A stretch of DNA of 64,000 nt from Tessaracoccus lapidicaptus (GTDB lineage Bacteria; Actinomycetota; Actinomycetes; Propionibacteriales; Propionibacteriaceae), in the NCBI RefSeq assembly GCF_001693815.1, contig NZ_MBQD01000022.1, positions 238,780 to 302,779 on the forward strand, written 5' to 3'. The position numbers and the translations under genes are program-made. Shown piece after piece: positions 15,877 to 25,587 of this stretch (positions are counted from its first letter, which is position 1; each line of letters starts with the position of its first letter). The notes below the pieces were generated by a model. The model was given only the letters and a program-made list of their open reading frames with translations, had not been told where the DNA came from and searched no databases.

Positions 15877-18057
15877 TCAGTCGGCCAGGCGCTCGTTCAG
15901 CTTGGTGAGCAGGTCGACCGCAGCCGCCGGGATGATGGTGCCGGGCGGGTAGATCGCGTCGGCGCCGTGCTCGCGGAGCTCGTCGAAGTCCTGGCTCGGG
16001 ATCACGCCGCCCACGACGATCATCAGATCCTCGCGGCCGAGCTTGTCCAGTTCCTTGCGCAGCGCGGGCACCAGCGTGAGGTGACCGGCGGCCAGCGAGG
16101 ACACGCCCACCACGTGGACGTCGGACTCGACGGCCTGGCGGGCCACCTCCTCCGGCGTCTGGAACAGCGGGCCGACGTCGACGTCCATGCCGAGATCGGC
16201 ATAGGCGGTCGCGATGACCTTCTGTCCGCGGTCGTGGCCGTCCTGGCCCATCTTGGCGACGAGAATGCGGGGGCGACGGCCCTCCTTCTTCTCGAACTCC
16301 TCGACGAGCTTGCGGGCTTCCTCGATGTCGTCGTTCGAGCCGGCTTCGGTGTTGTACACACCAGAGATGGTACGGATCTGCGCGGTGTAGCGGCCGTAGA
16401 CCTTCTCCAACGCGTCCGAGATCTCGCCGAGCGACGCCTTGGCGCGGGCCGCGTCGATCGACACCTTGAGCAGGTTGCGGTCCGGATCGGTCGGATCCGG
16501 GTTCGCGGCCGCCCAGGTGACGCGCTCCAGCATCTCCTGCGTGACGGTCTCGTCGCGCTCGGCGCGCAGCCGCTCCAGCTTGGCGATCTGCGCCTCGCGC
16601 ACCGCGCGGTTGTCGACCTTCAGGACCTCGAGGGCGTCCTCGTTGTCCAGCCGGTACTTGTTGACGCCGATCACGGGCTGACGGCCGGAGTCGATCCGGG
16701 CCTGCGTGCGGGCCGCGGCCTCCTCGATGCGCATCTTCGGGATGCCCTGCTCGATGGCCTTGGCCATGCCGCCGGCCTGCTCGACCTCCTGGATCCGCTC
16801 CCACGCCTTGCGCGCCAGCTGCTCGGTGAGCTTCTCGACGTACGCCGAGCCGGCCCACGGGTCAACCGTGCGGGTGGTGCCCGACTCCTGCTGCAGGAAC
16901 AGCTGGGTGTTGCGGGCGATGCGGGCCGAGAAGTCGGTCGGCAGGGCGATGGCCTCGTCGAGCGCGTTGGTGTGCAGCGACTGCGTGTGGCCCTGGGTGG
17001 CGCCCATGGCCTCGACGCAGGTGCGCACGACGTTGTTGTACACGTCCTGCGCGGTCAGCGACCAGCCGGAGGTCTGCGAGTGCGTGCGCAGCGACATCGA
17101 CTTCGGGTTCTTCGGCCCGAACTGCCGCACGAGGCGCGCCCACAGCAGACGCGCGGCGCGCATCTTGGCGACCTCCATGTAGAAGTTCATGCCGATCGCC
17201 CAGAAGAAGGACAGGCGGGGCGCGAACGCGTCCACGTTGAGGCCCACGGACTCGCCGGCGCGGATGTACTCCACGCCGTCGGCCAGGGTGTAGGCCATCT
17301 CGATGTCGGCCGTCGCTCCGGCCTCCTGCATGTGGTAGCCGGAGATGGAGATCGAGTTGAACCGGGGCATGTTCGCCGAGGTGTAGGCGAAGATGTCGGC
17401 GATGATCTTCATCGACGGCGACGGCGGGTAGATGTAGGTGTTGCGGACCATGAACTCCTTCAGAATGTCGTTCTGAATGGTTCCGGCCAGCTGCTCGGGC
17501 TTGACGCCCTGCTCCTCGGCCGCGACGACGTACAGCGCCAGTACGGGCAGCACCGCGCCGTTCATCGTCATGGACACCGACATCTGGTCCAGCGGGATCT
17601 TGTCGAACAGCTGGCGCATGTCGAGGATCGAGTCGACGGCGACGCCCGCCATGCCGACGTCACCGGCCACGCGGGGGTGGTCGGAGTCGTAGCCGCGGTG
17701 CGTGGCGAGGTCGAACGCGATCGACAGGCCCTTCTGGCCGGCGGCCAGGTTGCGGCGGTAGAACGCGTTGGACTCCTCGGCGGTGGAGAAGCCCGCGTAC
17801 TGGCGGACGGTCCACGGCTGGTTGACGTACATCGTCGCGTAGGGGCCGCGCAGGAACGGCGGGATGCCGGGCGCGGTCTCCAGGAAGTCCAGGCCCTGCA
17901 GGTCCGAGTCGCCGTACAGCGGCGGCACGAGGATCCGCTCGGGGGTCTGCCATCCGGCGGTGTGGCCGGTGGTGTCCATGATGGCCTCGAACTTGGCCGC
18001 GGCGTCGGCCGCGACGGCCTCCGTCAGCTCGATGTCCGTGAAGCGGGGGACGGTCAT
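15877..18057 (-). CDS. mutB: Methylmalonyl-CoA mutase large (catalytic) subunit
   Basis: Adenosylcobalamin-dependent isomerase linking succinyl-CoA and methylmalonyl-CoA; key to propionate formation or use. The 726 residues contain the N-terminal substrate barrel (for example [20 protein letters not shown] and [14 protein letters not shown]). The C-terminal B12 domain has [10 protein letters not shown], whose His near residue 608 ligates cobalt. The length matches Propionibacterium MutB (728). It follows mutA by 4 bp and the pair forms a heterodimer. MeaB is encoded about 7 kb away. Confidence 0.97.
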   Translation of the reverse strand: MTVPRFTDIELTEAVAADAAAKFEAIMDTTGHTAGWQTPERILVPPLYGDSDLQGLDFLETAPGIPPFLRGPYATMYVNQPWTVRQYAGFSTAEESNAFYRRNLAAGQKGLSIAFDLATHRGYDSDHPRVAGDVGMAGVAVDSILDMRQLFDKIPLDQMSVSMTMNGAVLPVLALYVVAAEEQGVKPEQLAGTIQNDILKEFMVRNTYIYPPSPSMKIIADIFAYTSANMPRFNSISISGYHMQEAGATADIEMAYTLADGVEYIRAGESVGLNVDAFAPRLSFFWAIGMNFYMEVAKMRAARLLWARLVRQFGPKNPKSMSLRTHSQTSGWSLTAQDVYNNVVRTCVEAMGATQGHTQSLHTNALDEAIALPTDFSARIARNTQLFLQQESGTTRTVDPWAGSAYVEKLTEQLARKAWERIQEVEQAGGMAKAIEQGIPKMRIEEAAARTQARIDSGRQPVIGVNKYRLDNEDALEVLKVDNRAVREAQIAKLERLRAERDETVTQEMLERVTWAAANPDPTDPDRNLLKVSIDAARAKASLGEISDALEKVYGRYTAQIRTISGVYNTEAGSNDDIEEARKLVEEFEKKEGRRPRILVAKMGQDGHDRGQKVIATAYADLGMDVDVGPLFQTPEEVARQAVESDVHVVGVSSLAAGHLTLVPALRKELDKLGREDLMIVVGGVIPSQDFDELREHGADAIYPPGTIIPAAAVDLLTKLNERLAD

Positions 18058-18061
18058 AATC

Positions 18062-19933
18062 TCAGGCTCCCAACTCGGTCAGGGTGGCATCGAGCAGCTC
18101 GACCACGTTCATACCGTCGAACACGTTGCCGTCGACGGCGCCCTCGGCGCCCTCGCCCAGCTCCTTGATCTGGCCGGCGATCAGCACCGTCTCGGCGCCG
18201 GCGGCGCGCAGGGCCTCGGCCACCGCGACGCCTTGGGCGGCGTAGACCTTGGCGCTGGAGCACAGCACCGCGACCTTCGCGCCGGACTCGGTGAGCTGGC
18301 GGGCGAAGTCCTCAGGCGTCTCGCCCTCGGCGACGAGCGTGTCGATCCCGCCCACGTGGAACAGGTTCGACGTGAAGCCCTCGCGGCCGCCGAAGTCACG
18401 GCGGGCGCCCAGGCAGGCGAGCAGCACCGTCGGGGCGCTGCCGGCCCCGCGGGCCGCGGCGGAGCGGTCGCGGAGGTCCTCGAAGACCTGCGCGTCGCGG
18501 ACGACCTTCAGGCCGCCGAGTTCGGGAGCCGCGGGGCGGGCCTTGCGTTCCAGCGCGGCCTCCTCGTGGTTCGGGAACATCGACACGCCGGTCAGCTGGA
18601 TCTTGCGGGTGGCCAGCTGCGCCGCGCGTGCGGCGTTGACCTCATCCAGTTGGGCCTTGACGGTGCCGTCGGCCAGCGCCGCGGCGAAGCCTTCGCCGTC
18701 GAGGCCCTGGAACACGGCCCACGCCTTGTCGGAGAGCTGACGGGTGAGCGACTCGACGAACCACGAACCGCCGGCGGGATCGTTGACCCGGCCGACGTTG
18801 GACTCCTCGGCCAGCACCACCTGCGTGTTGCGGGCCGTGCGGCGCGAGAAGTCCGTGGGGAGGCCCGCGGCGGCGTCGAACGGAAGCACGGTCTGCACCT
18901 CGGCGCCCCCTGCGGAGGCGGCGAAGCAGGAGATCGTGCCGCGCAGCATGTTGACGTAGGCGTCGTCGCGCGAGATCTGCCGCTCGGAGGTCACCGCGTG
19001 CTGAATGGCGCCACGCTTGGCCTCGGTCACGCCGAGCACCTCGCCGACCCGCGACCACAGGCCGCGCAGCGCACGCAGGCGGGCGATGGTGGCGAACTGA
19101 TCCGTGGTGGCGGAGACGCGGAACATGATCGCGTCGAACGCCTCGTCGACGCTCAGGCCGGACTCGGTGAGCGCGCGGACGTACTCGACGCCCACCGCGA
19201 CCGCGTAGGCCAGCTCGTGCACGTCGCCCGCGCCGGCGTTGTGGTAGATGGTGGCGTCGACCACGATGGGCCGCACGCCGGGGTAGGGCTTGGCGAGCTC
19301 GACAGCCTTCGCCAGGACGCCGAGGTCCGCCTCGGTGCCGGCCAGGGCGGCCGCGCCGATCGGATCGACGCCCAGGTTGCCGGTCAGCGTCGCCGCGTCC
19401 TTGCCGGAGGCCGCGAACACATTGGCCAGCGCCATGGCGGCGTCGAGCTGCTGCGTCTTCGAGGTGACATACACCGGCGCCAGGTCCAGCAGGACGTCGC
19501 TGAGCACCGCGGCGACGTCGCCGACGGCGATCGCGTCGGGATCCACGCGCAGGTAGACCGCCGTGCCGCCACGCTCGAGATCCGTGATGACGGCGCGGCG
19601 GGTCTCCGCGACGTCCGGATCCTCATGCAGCTGCGCGATGTGCCAGGCGTCCATGTCGCCGTCGCGGACCGTGGTGCCGCGCACGAACGGCGCGACGCCC
19701 GGGTAGCCGAGCTCCTCGACCCCGTCGTCCTTGGTGTACAGCGGCTTGATCTCGAGCCCGTCGACGGTGGCGCTCGTCAGGCGCTTGTACGCGGCCTCGA
19801 CACTGAGCTCCTTGCCCTCGGGGCGCTTTCGGTTCAGGACCTTCAGGACCTCCTTCTCCCAGTCGCCCCGGGAAGGAGTGTCGAAGTCTGCGGCCAGGCT
19901 GATGTCGGCCGCACTGGTGGCTTGATCGCTCAT
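18062..19933 (-). CDS. mutA: Methylmalonyl-CoA mutase small (non-catalytic) subunit
   Basis: Structural partner of MutB, 623 residues. The barrel region aligns with MutB ([30 protein letters not shown]). In the C-terminal B12-like domain the DxHxxG cobalt motif is replaced by [14 protein letters not shown], as expected for the small subunit. The ATG at 19933 has GGAGAG upstream; a frame extension of 15 codons before it looks non-coding. No cobalamin riboswitch is visible in the short upstream gap. Together with mutB it forms one operon ending at two terminators. Confidence 0.95.
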   Translation of the reverse strand: MSDQATSAADISLAADFDTPSRGDWEKEVLKVLNRKRPEGKELSVEAAYKRLTSATVDGLEIKPLYTKDDGVEELGYPGVAPFVRGTTVRDGDMDAWHIAQLHEDPDVAETRRAVITDLERGGTAVYLRVDPDAIAVGDVAAVLSDVLLDLAPVYVTSKTQQLDAAMALANVFAASGKDAATLTGNLGVDPIGAAALAGTEADLGVLAKAVELAKPYPGVRPIVVDATIYHNAGAGDVHELAYAVAVGVEYVRALTESGLSVDEAFDAIMFRVSATTDQFATIARLRALRGLWSRVGEVLGVTEAKRGAIQHAVTSERQISRDDAYVNMLRGTISCFAASAGGAEVQTVLPFDAAAGLPTDFSRRTARNTQVVLAEESNVGRVNDPAGGSWFVESLTRQLSDKAWAVFQGLDGEGFAAALADGTVKAQLDEVNAARAAQLATRKIQLTGVSMFPNHEEAALERKARPAAPELGGLKVVRDAQVFEDLRDRSAAARGAGSAPTVLLACLGARRDFGGREGFTSNLFHVGGIDTLVAEGETPEDFARQLTESGAKVAVLCSSAKVYAAQGVAVAEALRAAGAETVLIAGQIKELGEGAEGAVDGNVFDGMNVVELLDATLTELGA

Positions 19934-20044
19934 CGCTCTCCGTCTTGTCTCAAGGGGTGTGCACCCACGGCTCCACACTAAACCAGCGACGGGGGCCGCG
20001 GAGTGCGGGGCGGTGAAAGGTCGGACCGAAGCGCGGTGGTACTA

Positions 20045-20932
20045 TCAGCGACCGCGATCGGCGCGTGCCGGAGGCCGGTCACCGCGGATCGAGGCCACCA
20101 TGTCGAGGACGCGCCGCGTGGCGCGCACGTCATGGGCCCGGAACACCGTCGCCCCTAGCCATGCCGCCACCGCCGTAGCTGCCAGGCTTCCTTCGAGCCG
20201 GTCGTCCGTGGGCAGGTCAAGCGTCTCTCCGACGAAGTCCTTCCTGCTGATCGCCTGCAGCACCGGAAAGCCCAGCGCGACGACGCGGTCGGTCGCGGCG
20301 ACCAGCGCGAGCGAGTTGGGCGTGGTCTTGCCGAAGTCCAGCGTCGGGTCGACCAGGACGCCGTCGGGCCTGACCCCGGCGTCCACCGCGCGACGGGCGC
20401 CGTCGGCCAGCACGCGAAGGACGTCCTCGACGACGGCGTCGCCCGGCCCGTAGTCGACCCCGACGGGATCGGTGCGTGGCGGGAGGCCCCCGGTGTGCGA
20501 GACGACGTAGCCGGCGTCGAGGCGGGCCGCGACGTGGACGAGGTCCGGGTCCGCGCCCTGCCAGGTGTCGTTGACCAGGTCGACGGCGCCCTCGCAGGCG
20601 AGCGCGACCTCGGCGCGCCAGGTGTCGAGGCTGATCGGGAGCCTGGGGTAGCGCTCGCGGAGGGCCATCACGAACGGGCGGACTCGGCCGATCTCGGTGG
20701 CCTCGTCGACCCACTCGCCCTCCTGCCCGGCACGCACGCCGCCGACGTCGATGAGGTCGACGCCCTCGTTGACCATCTCATCAGCGCGGCCGAGGGCGGC
20801 GTCGTCGTCGAGGTAGCGGGCGGAGGCGTAGAACGAGTCCGGGGTGCGGTTGATGATGCCCATCACGGCGGGCCGGGAGGCGTCGAAGCGCAGGCCGCGC
20901 AGGACGAGCGGGGCGGGCTGGGGGAGGGGCAC
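20045..20932 (-). CDS. folP2: Dihydropteroate synthase homologue, FolP2-like
   Basis: TIM-barrel protein of the dihydropteroate synthase family, 295 residues. VMGIINRTPDSFY, VDLIDVGGVRAG, ISLDTWRAEVA, LVNDTWQGADPDL and ISRKDFVGETLD resemble mycobacterial FolP2 more than the genuine synthase FolP1. FolP2 has been reported not to make folate in mycobacteria, so its reaction is open. The GTG at 20932 gives a sensible N terminus; no strong ribosome site is seen. It stands alone between mutA and two gene remnants. Confidence 0.8.
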   Translation of the reverse strand: MPLPQPAPLVLRGLRFDASRPAVMGIINRTPDSFYASARYLDDDAALGRADEMVNEGVDLIDVGGVRAGQEGEWVDEATEIGRVRPFVMALRERYPRLPISLDTWRAEVALACEGAVDLVNDTWQGADPDLVHVAARLDAGYVVSHTGGLPPRTDPVGVDYGPGDAVVEDVLRVLADGARRAVDAGVRPDGVLVDPTLDFGKTTPNSLALVAATDRVVALGFPVLQAISRKDFVGETLDLPTDDRLEGSLAATAVAAWLGATVFRAHDVRATRRVLDMVASIRGDRPPARADRGR

Positions 20933-21031
20933 GAGACGAGTCTAGGCGGCGGGTCAGCTCGACCCGCTGGGCCCGCGGAGCGCCGGTGGGCAGCGCAATC
21001 GACTCCGGCGTCGGATGGAAGGATGGACGCC

Positions 21032-21105
21032 GTGACTGAGCACCGCGTTGTCCAGGTCGGCGTCAACGGGTACGGCGCGACCGCGTCGCTCAGCGCGAAC
21101 ACCAG
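21032..21105 (+). pseudogene. Gfo/Idh/MocA oxidoreductase, N-terminal remnant
   Basis: A GTG start with GGAAGG upstream is followed by MTEHRVVQVGVNGYGAT. This is the first strand and glycine loop of an NAD(P)-dependent sugar oxidoreductase. After about 16 residues the family pattern ends and the frame stops at 21139. The start site and ribosome site look original, so the 3' part was lost. Confidence 0.5.
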
Positions 21106-21267
21106 AGTCCCCGGCGCGATCCCCTCGCCCCGGCGCTAACGTCGGTGCACATTCCGTTGGAGGAGGTGGGCTACCAGGCGGTCCGGGCGGCGATCGACTC
21201 CGAGTGGACGCCGGCTCCGCTGAGCATGGAGGTCCACCTGCGCGCCAGCACGCCGCCCGTGTCCTGA
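21106..21267 (+). pseudogene. LacI-family regulator, C-terminal remnant
   Basis: In a different frame from the preceding remnant, DPLAPALTSVHIPLEEVGYQ continues to EVHLRASTPPVS and a TGA. This is the standard end of LacI/GalR sugar-binding domains (PALTTVHvPLEELG...RxST). The DNA-binding and most of the effector domain are missing. It ends 5 bp before the convergent alpha-amylase gene, which it may once have regulated. Confidence 0.7.
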
Positions 21268-21271
21268 GGCG

Positions 21272-22699
21272 TCAGCCGGCCCGGAGATTCACGTGGAGAG
21301 CGACGGCCCCCATCGCCGGCAGCTGGAGTTCCGCCGCACCGTCTTCGACGACGACGCCCCCCTCGGCGCACCTGTCCCGAGTCGTCGGTGGCGCCACGGG
21401 TCCGGCGGCATCGCAGTACTCGCCATCGGGTAGCCCCGTGCTCACGCGGACCGTCGCGGGCCGCGAACTGTCGTTGACGGCGATGAGGCCCAGCTCTCCG
21501 CGGTCCCACCCCACGGCGTAGCCCTCGCGCCACATGTTCGCGACGGGGGCATCGCCGACGACGGCCGCCCACTCCGCCAGCCCCAGCACGTCGCGGTGCT
21601 GGCACAGCCATGCCCCGTCCGCGGGATCCTCCGACGGCTCGGCGCACTCCACGTCCTCGACACGGCCCTCGCTGGAGGGCGGCCCGGCGTCCCGGTCCGA
21701 GAAGGCGTAGCCGGAGTACAGGACGGGGGTGCCGTAGTCGATCCCGATCAGCAACGCCGTCGCGACCCGGAACTCGTCCGGGTCCTTCGAGCTCAGCGTC
21801 TGCCCGTTGCGCTCGGTGTCGTGGTTGGTGACGAAGGTGTACGCGTCGTCGGACGGTACCTCGCCGTCGCGCAGCTCCACTGCACGATGCACCGAGCCGC
21901 CGGGCACGATCCCGGCCAGGTCCTTGGCGACCTGGAACGCGAAGACCGCGCCAGCGTCGAGGTAGTCCTCCGGCTGGATCGGCTCACCCGAGCCGCGGAT
22001 GACCTCCGAGATGATCCGGGGGTCGCCCTGCAGCCGGCCGACGATCGCCTCGACGTCCCCGGCGGACATGTGCTTGGCGGCGTCGATGCGGAACCCGTCG
22101 ACGCCCAGGGAGGTGAGGTCGTCGAGGTAGGCCGCGATGGTGTCGCGGACGGGGTCGCTGCCGGTGTCGAGGTCCGCGAGGTTGACCAGCTCGCACTCCT
22201 GCACCTGCTGCTGATCCAGGTAGTTCTCGATGTCGCCCGACACGGTGAGCGAGCACGTGTGGAAGTCGTCGCGGCCGTACAGCCCCGGATACTCGTAGTG
22301 CTCGAACTCCGTGCCCGCGACGCCGACCCCGCCGTCGATGCCGGCCATGTGGTTGATGACCGCGTCCGCGATGACGTCGACGCCCGCGTCACCGCACGCC
22401 TCCACCATCTGGGCGAACTCCTCGCGTGTGCCGAGCTTCGACTCGAGCTGGTAGCTGACGGGCTGGTACGAGGTCCACCACTGGTCGCCCTCGATGTGTT
22501 CCTGGGCGGGGGAGAGCAGGACGAAGCCGACGCCGTGGGGACCGAGGACGTCGGTGCACTCCTTCGCCACCGACCGCCACGGCCACTGGAACAGCTGGAC
22601 GCCGACCGTGGGCGTGGTGTCGACCGCGGGCGGTCCGGCAGGGGAGCAGGCCGCGACGGCCAGGGGCAGGGCCAGCAGCAGGGCGAGGGGGCGTCGCAT
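21272..22699 (-). CDS. Alpha-amylase family lipoprotein (GH13)
   Basis: Exported glycoside hydrolase of 475 residues. A signal peptide ends in a lipobox (PLAVAACS), so it is predicted to be lipid-anchored outside the membrane. GH13 motifs are DAVINHM, GFRIDAAKH with the nucleophile Asp, ISEVI with the acid Glu, and FVTNHDTER with the transition-state Asp. A short beta-rich C-terminal domain follows. The overall layout resembles animal/actinomycete alpha-amylases (GH13_32), so starch is the likely substrate. It is monocistronic. Confidence 0.9.
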   Translation of the reverse strand: MRRPLALLLALPLAVAACSPAGPPAVDTTPTVGVQLFQWPWRSVAKECTDVLGPHGVGFVLLSPAQEHIEGDQWWTSYQPVSYQLESKLGTREEFAQMVEACGDAGVDVIADAVINHMAGIDGGVGVAGTEFEHYEYPGLYGRDDFHTCSLTVSGDIENYLDQQQVQECELVNLADLDTGSDPVRDTIAAYLDDLTSLGVDGFRIDAAKHMSAGDVEAIVGRLQGDPRIISEVIRGSGEPIQPEDYLDAGAVFAFQVAKDLAGIVPGGSVHRAVELRDGEVPSDDAYTFVTNHDTERNGQTLSSKDPDEFRVATALLIGIDYGTPVLYSGYAFSDRDAGPPSSEGRVEDVECAEPSEDPADGAWLCQHRDVLGLAEWAAVVGDAPVANMWREGYAVGWDRGELGLIAVNDSSRPATVRVSTGLPDGEYCDAAGPVAPPTTRDRCAEGGVVVEDGAAELQLPAMGAVALHVNLRAG

Positions 22700-22744
22700 G
22701 GGCGCCAGCCTAGTTGTCCCGGCGCGGCTCGCCGGACTAACGCG

Positions 22745-22795
22745 GGCGATCTCGTCGGGATGGCCGCCATCTACGCCTATCCCGACGCAATCGCC
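22745..22795. repeat. Long-armed inverted repeat between divergent genes
   Basis: GGCGATCTCGTCGGGAT (22745-22761) pairs with 22779-22795 at 15 of 17 positions around a 17-base spacer. It lies between the amylase start and the following + strand gene. It could be an operator, a cruciform or a dispersed element. Confidence 0.6.
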
Positions 22796-22871
22796 GGGTT
22801 ATGAACGCCACCCCCGGCGCATGGCCCCGGATCGGCGGCCGCGGCGTTGGTGCCGAACCTAGACTGGCCGC

Positions 22872-23300
22872 ATGAGCAAGCTCAGCCTGATCCTCAAGAC
22901 CGCCGGTGGTGCCGTCGCCACGACCGTGACGCTGGTGACCGCGCTGCGCGAGAACCCCGAGATCGCCAAGAGCCTCGACGGCCTGCTGGGCAAGCTGAAG
23001 GAGGCCGCGGCCGGGGACCACCCGAAGCGTCGCTTCGACGCCAAGATGGCGGCTATCGACACGGCGGCTGACGCCGTCGCGCAGGCGTTTCCGGAGGCGA
23101 CGGAGCCCGCGGGTTGGCGTCGACAGGCGCAGGCGCTGCGTGTGCGTGGCGAGCTTGCCTGGAGCGCGAACCGTGGCGCGGTGCGCCGCAAGGCCATGAA
23201 GTCGCTGGACGCCGAGACGGGCGAGCTGCTGCAGCAGATCAACACCCGGCTGGCCGCGCTGCAGACCGCGCTGCCGCCCGAGGACCCCCGCGCCAGCTGA
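22872..23300 (+). CDS. Conserved-looking protein of unknown function
   Basis: I do not recognise a named family. The 142 residues begin with a weakly hydrophobic stretch (LILKTAGGAVATTVTLVTAL). An Ala/Leu/Lys/Arg-rich, mainly helical body follows, including RRFDAKMAAIDTAADAVAQ and a predicted coiled region near the end (LDAETGELLQQINTRLAALQ). It may be a membrane-associated helical protein. Codon use matches the neighbours. A strong terminator follows. Confidence 0.65.
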   Translation: MSKLSLILKTAGGAVATTVTLVTALRENPEIAKSLDGLLGKLKEAAAGDHPKRRFDAKMAAIDTAADAVAQAFPEATEPAGWRRQAQALRVRGELAWSANRGAVRRKAMKSLDAETGELLQQINTRLAALQTALPPEDPRAS

Positions 23301-23323
23301 TCGGCTGATCCCGCCCGGGCACG

Positions 23324-23362
23324 CGATGGCCCCGGTCCGTCAGGAGCGGACCGGGGCCATCG
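23324..23362. terminator. Bidirectional terminator
   Basis: CGATGGCCCCGGTCCG and its exact 16-bp complement are separated by 7 bases. The hairpin lies between convergent genes (the unknown + strand protein and the transaldolase-like gene). Confidence 0.85.
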
Positions 23363-23395
23363 GGCGTGTCGTCTACGGCCGGATCGGCCGTCGGA

Positions 23396-24472
23396 TCAGG
23401 GGGCGGGGATGAGGAAGTCGCGCACCAGCGAGTCGAGATCCGCGTCGGCGGCCAGGAACTGGCGCAGCGTCTTGCGGGTGGGGCCGAACAGCTCGAACTC
23501 CTCGATGCTGAGCCCGTCCACCTCGTAAGCGCGGTTGAAGTCCTCCAGCCGGCGCAGCGACTCGATGATCCGCGGGTCGACGGGGACGTCGATGCGGCTC
23601 TCGGCCACGTAGTCGGAGTTGTTGATCCGCTTGGCCCACTTGAAGGGCGGGGAGATCACCAGGTCGCCGCCGACGAGCTCGCTGTACTGCAACACATTGC
23701 GGAACGCGGCCGACAGGACTCGCGAGCGGAAGCCGCGCTCCTTGAAGATCTGGTAAGCCTTCTTGATGGCCGCGACACCGGCCCACTCCAGGTGGCCGGG
23801 ATCGATGAACAGCTGCGTGCGCTCGGCCTCGGACTTCAGCCAGTCGTCGAGGCGGCCGACCATGAGCGTCACCACGGGCCACATGTCGTCGATGGACTTG
23901 CCCTCGGCGACGCGGCGCTGCAGGCCGCGCTCGATGGCCTCGCCGGAGCGGACCACCTGCGCGACGGTGAACGACACCGTCACGTTGATGACGACGCCGC
24001 GGTACGTGGCCTCCTCGATGGCCTCGATGCCCACCTTCGTCGCGGGGATCTTCACGATGATGTTGGGGGCGAGGTTGTGGAACTCCTCGGCCTGGTCGGC
24101 GAGCGCCTTGGCGTCGCGGTGGAGGCGGGGGTCGGTCTGCACCGACAGGCGGCCGTTGCGGCCCTTCGACTCCTCGAAGATCGGCAGGAGCAGCTCCGCG
24201 GCCTCCACGGACATGTCCTTGATGGCCTGCCACCCGATGGCCGACTCGCCCCAGGTGGGGTGTGCCTCGGCGATGGCCTTGATGCGCGGGCCCCAGACGT
24301 CCTTGTGCTGGTTGATCGTCGTGTAGCCGATCACGGGGTTGCAGGTGGCGCCGACGCCGCCGAACGCGATGGACTGGCGGAGCTCATCGAGGTCCGCGGA
24401 GTCGTTCCAGAGGGCGGTGGGCGTGGTCCGGGCCGCGGTCAGCAGCGGTCCTTCGGTGTACTCGATGGTCAT
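23396..24472 (-). CDS. Transaldolase-family protein, probably in the inositol regulon
   Basis: A 358-residue TIM-barrel aldolase of the transaldolase family. The Schiff-base Lys is K141 in NIIVKIPATK, and VGATCNPVIGY and INVTVSFTVAQVV are the conserved strands. The ATG at 24472 has GAAGG upstream. It sits directly downstream of the IolR-like regulator gene with its own promoter and IolR-like half-sites. No IolJ-type aldolase for 5-dehydro-2-deoxy-gluconate 6-phosphate is seen here, and IolC lacks a fused aldolase domain. This protein might therefore do that cleavage (inference). Ordinary transaldolase activity is the alternative. Confidence 0.85.
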   Translation of the reverse strand: MTIEYTEGPLLTAARTTPTALWNDSADLDELRQSIAFGGVGATCNPVIGYTTINQHKDVWGPRIKAIAEAHPTWGESAIGWQAIKDMSVEAAELLLPIFEESKGRNGRLSVQTDPRLHRDAKALADQAEEFHNLAPNIIVKIPATKVGIEAIEEATYRGVVINVTVSFTVAQVVRSGEAIERGLQRRVAEGKSIDDMWPVVTLMVGRLDDWLKSEAERTQLFIDPGHLEWAGVAAIKKAYQIFKERGFRSRVLSAAFRNVLQYSELVGGDLVISPPFKWAKRINNSDYVAESRIDVPVDPRIIESLRRLEDFNRAYEVDGLSIEEFELFGPTRKTLRQFLAADADLDSLVRDFLIPAP

Positions 24473-24542
24473 GCCATTTCCTTCTTCGACGGTGGTGCGG
24501 TCTCGACGATGAGGCCTGACACCATTGGACACCTGTTTGGTT

Positions 24543-24581
24543 TGTCCTGTCAAGGATATGTCAGAACAAAATTCAATGCAA
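24543..24581 (-). promoter_or_regulatory. Promoter and IolR-like sites of the transaldolase gene
   Basis: On the minus strand, -35 TTGCAT (24576-24581) and -10 TATCCT (24553-24558) are 17 bp apart. Near-matches to the remembered IolR motif KGWCHTRACA, TGTCCTGTCA (24543-24552) and TGTCAGAACA (24559-24568), overlap and flank the -10. Each has one mismatch. Confidence 0.6.
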
Positions 24582-24598
24582 GGGCGGGGTGCGCCCCG

Positions 24599-25345
24599 TC
24601 AGGCGACGACCGTCTGGTCGTAGGAGTACATGGAGGCGCGGTAGACGTGCATCCCGAACTCGACGGCGCGGTGCTGCTCGTCGTACGCCGTGCGCTGCAT
24701 GGTCAGCAGCGCGGCGCCGGTCGGCTCGTTGAGCAGCCGCGCCTCCTCGGCCGTGGCCAGGCGGGCGCTGATCTGCTGGAAGCCCACCGCGACCTTCACG
24801 CCACGCGCGCGCAGGTTCGAGTAGAGGCCGCCGCTCTCCAGTTGCTCGCGCGTCGGGGCGATCGACGCCGGCAGCCAGTTGCTCATGATGGCCAGCGGTT
24901 CGTCGCGCACCATCCTCAGGCGCCGCATGTGCACCACCTCGGCGCCGGGCTCGAGGCCGAGCGCCGCGGCCACGCCGGGCGTGCACGGTTCGAGCTCCCA
25001 GTCCAGCACCGTGGTGCGCGGCTCGACGCCCGACTTCTCCATATCGTCGGCCAGGGAGGTCAGGGTCATGGGTCGGTGGACGCGGGTCGGCGTGACCTGA
25101 GTCCCGGCCCCGCGGCGTCGGACGATGAGGCCCCGGTTCGTCAGCGTCTCCATGGCGCGACGGGCCGTCGGCCGGGACACGCGCAGGCGCTCGGCCATGG
25201 ACACTTCGTCCTCGAGCCGGGTGCCGGGCTCGATGGCGCCGCTCTCGATCAGGCTCGCCAGGGGCTCGGCGATCTGCGCGTGCAGCGGTGTTGGGCTGGA
25301 CCGATCGATCTCGATCTGGGGGATGTATGGGGCGGTGTGCGGCAT
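24599..25345 (-). CDS. iolR: GntR-family (HutC-type) regulator, IolR-like
   Basis: Repressor-type protein of 248 residues. The N-terminal winged helix-turn-helix is at residues 20-80 (LEDEVSMAERLRVSRPTARR, RRRGAGTQV). The C-terminal UTRA ligand domain ends FGMHVYRASMYSYDQTVVA. Corynebacterium IolR, also a GntR-type protein beside iol genes, is the model. It is divergent from iolC-iolB-iolD-iolA. A -10 TACAAT (25374-25379) lies about 30 bp before its start. The candidate operators found across the cluster suggest it controls inositol uptake and breakdown. The ligand is not visible in sequence. Confidence 0.85.
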   Translation of the reverse strand: MPHTAPYIPQIEIDRSSPTPLHAQIAEPLASLIESGAIEPGTRLEDEVSMAERLRVSRPTARRAMETLTNRGLIVRRRGAGTQVTPTRVHRPMTLTSLADDMEKSGVEPRTTVLDWELEPCTPGVAAALGLEPGAEVVHMRRLRMVRDEPLAIMSNWLPASIAPTREQLESGGLYSNLRARGVKVAVGFQQISARLATAEEARLLNEPTGAALLTMQRTAYDEQHRAVEFGMHVYRASMYSYDQTVVA

Positions 25346-25482
25346 TGCAGTCTCTCACTCACTAATTGACAGCATTGTAGGGCCCGGACGGTCCGATTTG
25401 CTAGGGTCATTGTCAGGAGTTTCGTGTCATTCGCCCGCGCCGCTGCGGGCGGTGACGCTGCGGCTCCCCGTTAATCCGGACG

Positions 25483-25503
25483 CCCTGCCGCCTGCCGGCA
25501 GGG
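25483..25503. other. Hairpin in iolR-iolC intergenic region
   Basis: CCCTGCCG and CGGCAGGG pair perfectly around a 5-base loop, just upstream of the iolC promoter. It may insulate the promoter or end an antisense transcript. No T-run is present. Confidence 0.4.
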
Positions 25504-25519
25504 ATAACCGGGTCCGCAG

Positions 25520-25553
25520 TTTGTCTTGACAAATGCTCCCGCCGCGTTACGAT
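25520..25553 (+). promoter_or_regulatory. iolC promoter with overlapping IolR operator
   Basis: The perfect palindrome TTTGTCTTGACAAA (25520-25533) contains TGTCTTGACA, an exact fit to KGWCHTRACA. It overlaps the -35 TTGACA (25526-25531). The -10 TACGAT (25548-25553) follows after 16 bp. A repressor bound there would block RNA polymerase. The transcript would start about 25 bases before the iolC ATG. Confidence 0.75.
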
Positions 25554-25587
25554 GGGTGGGCATCACCTCGAAGAAGCGGGTTAACTC

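Noticed and set aside
19934..20044. Cobalamin riboswitch upstream of mutA
   Set aside because: The gap is only about 110 bp and I see no B12-box-like sequence or the needed long structure.
25381..25450. TGTCAGGAGTTTCGTGTCA as an IolR operator
   Set aside because: The half-sites are in direct orientation and do not fit KGWCHTRACA, so I did not count it among the operators.
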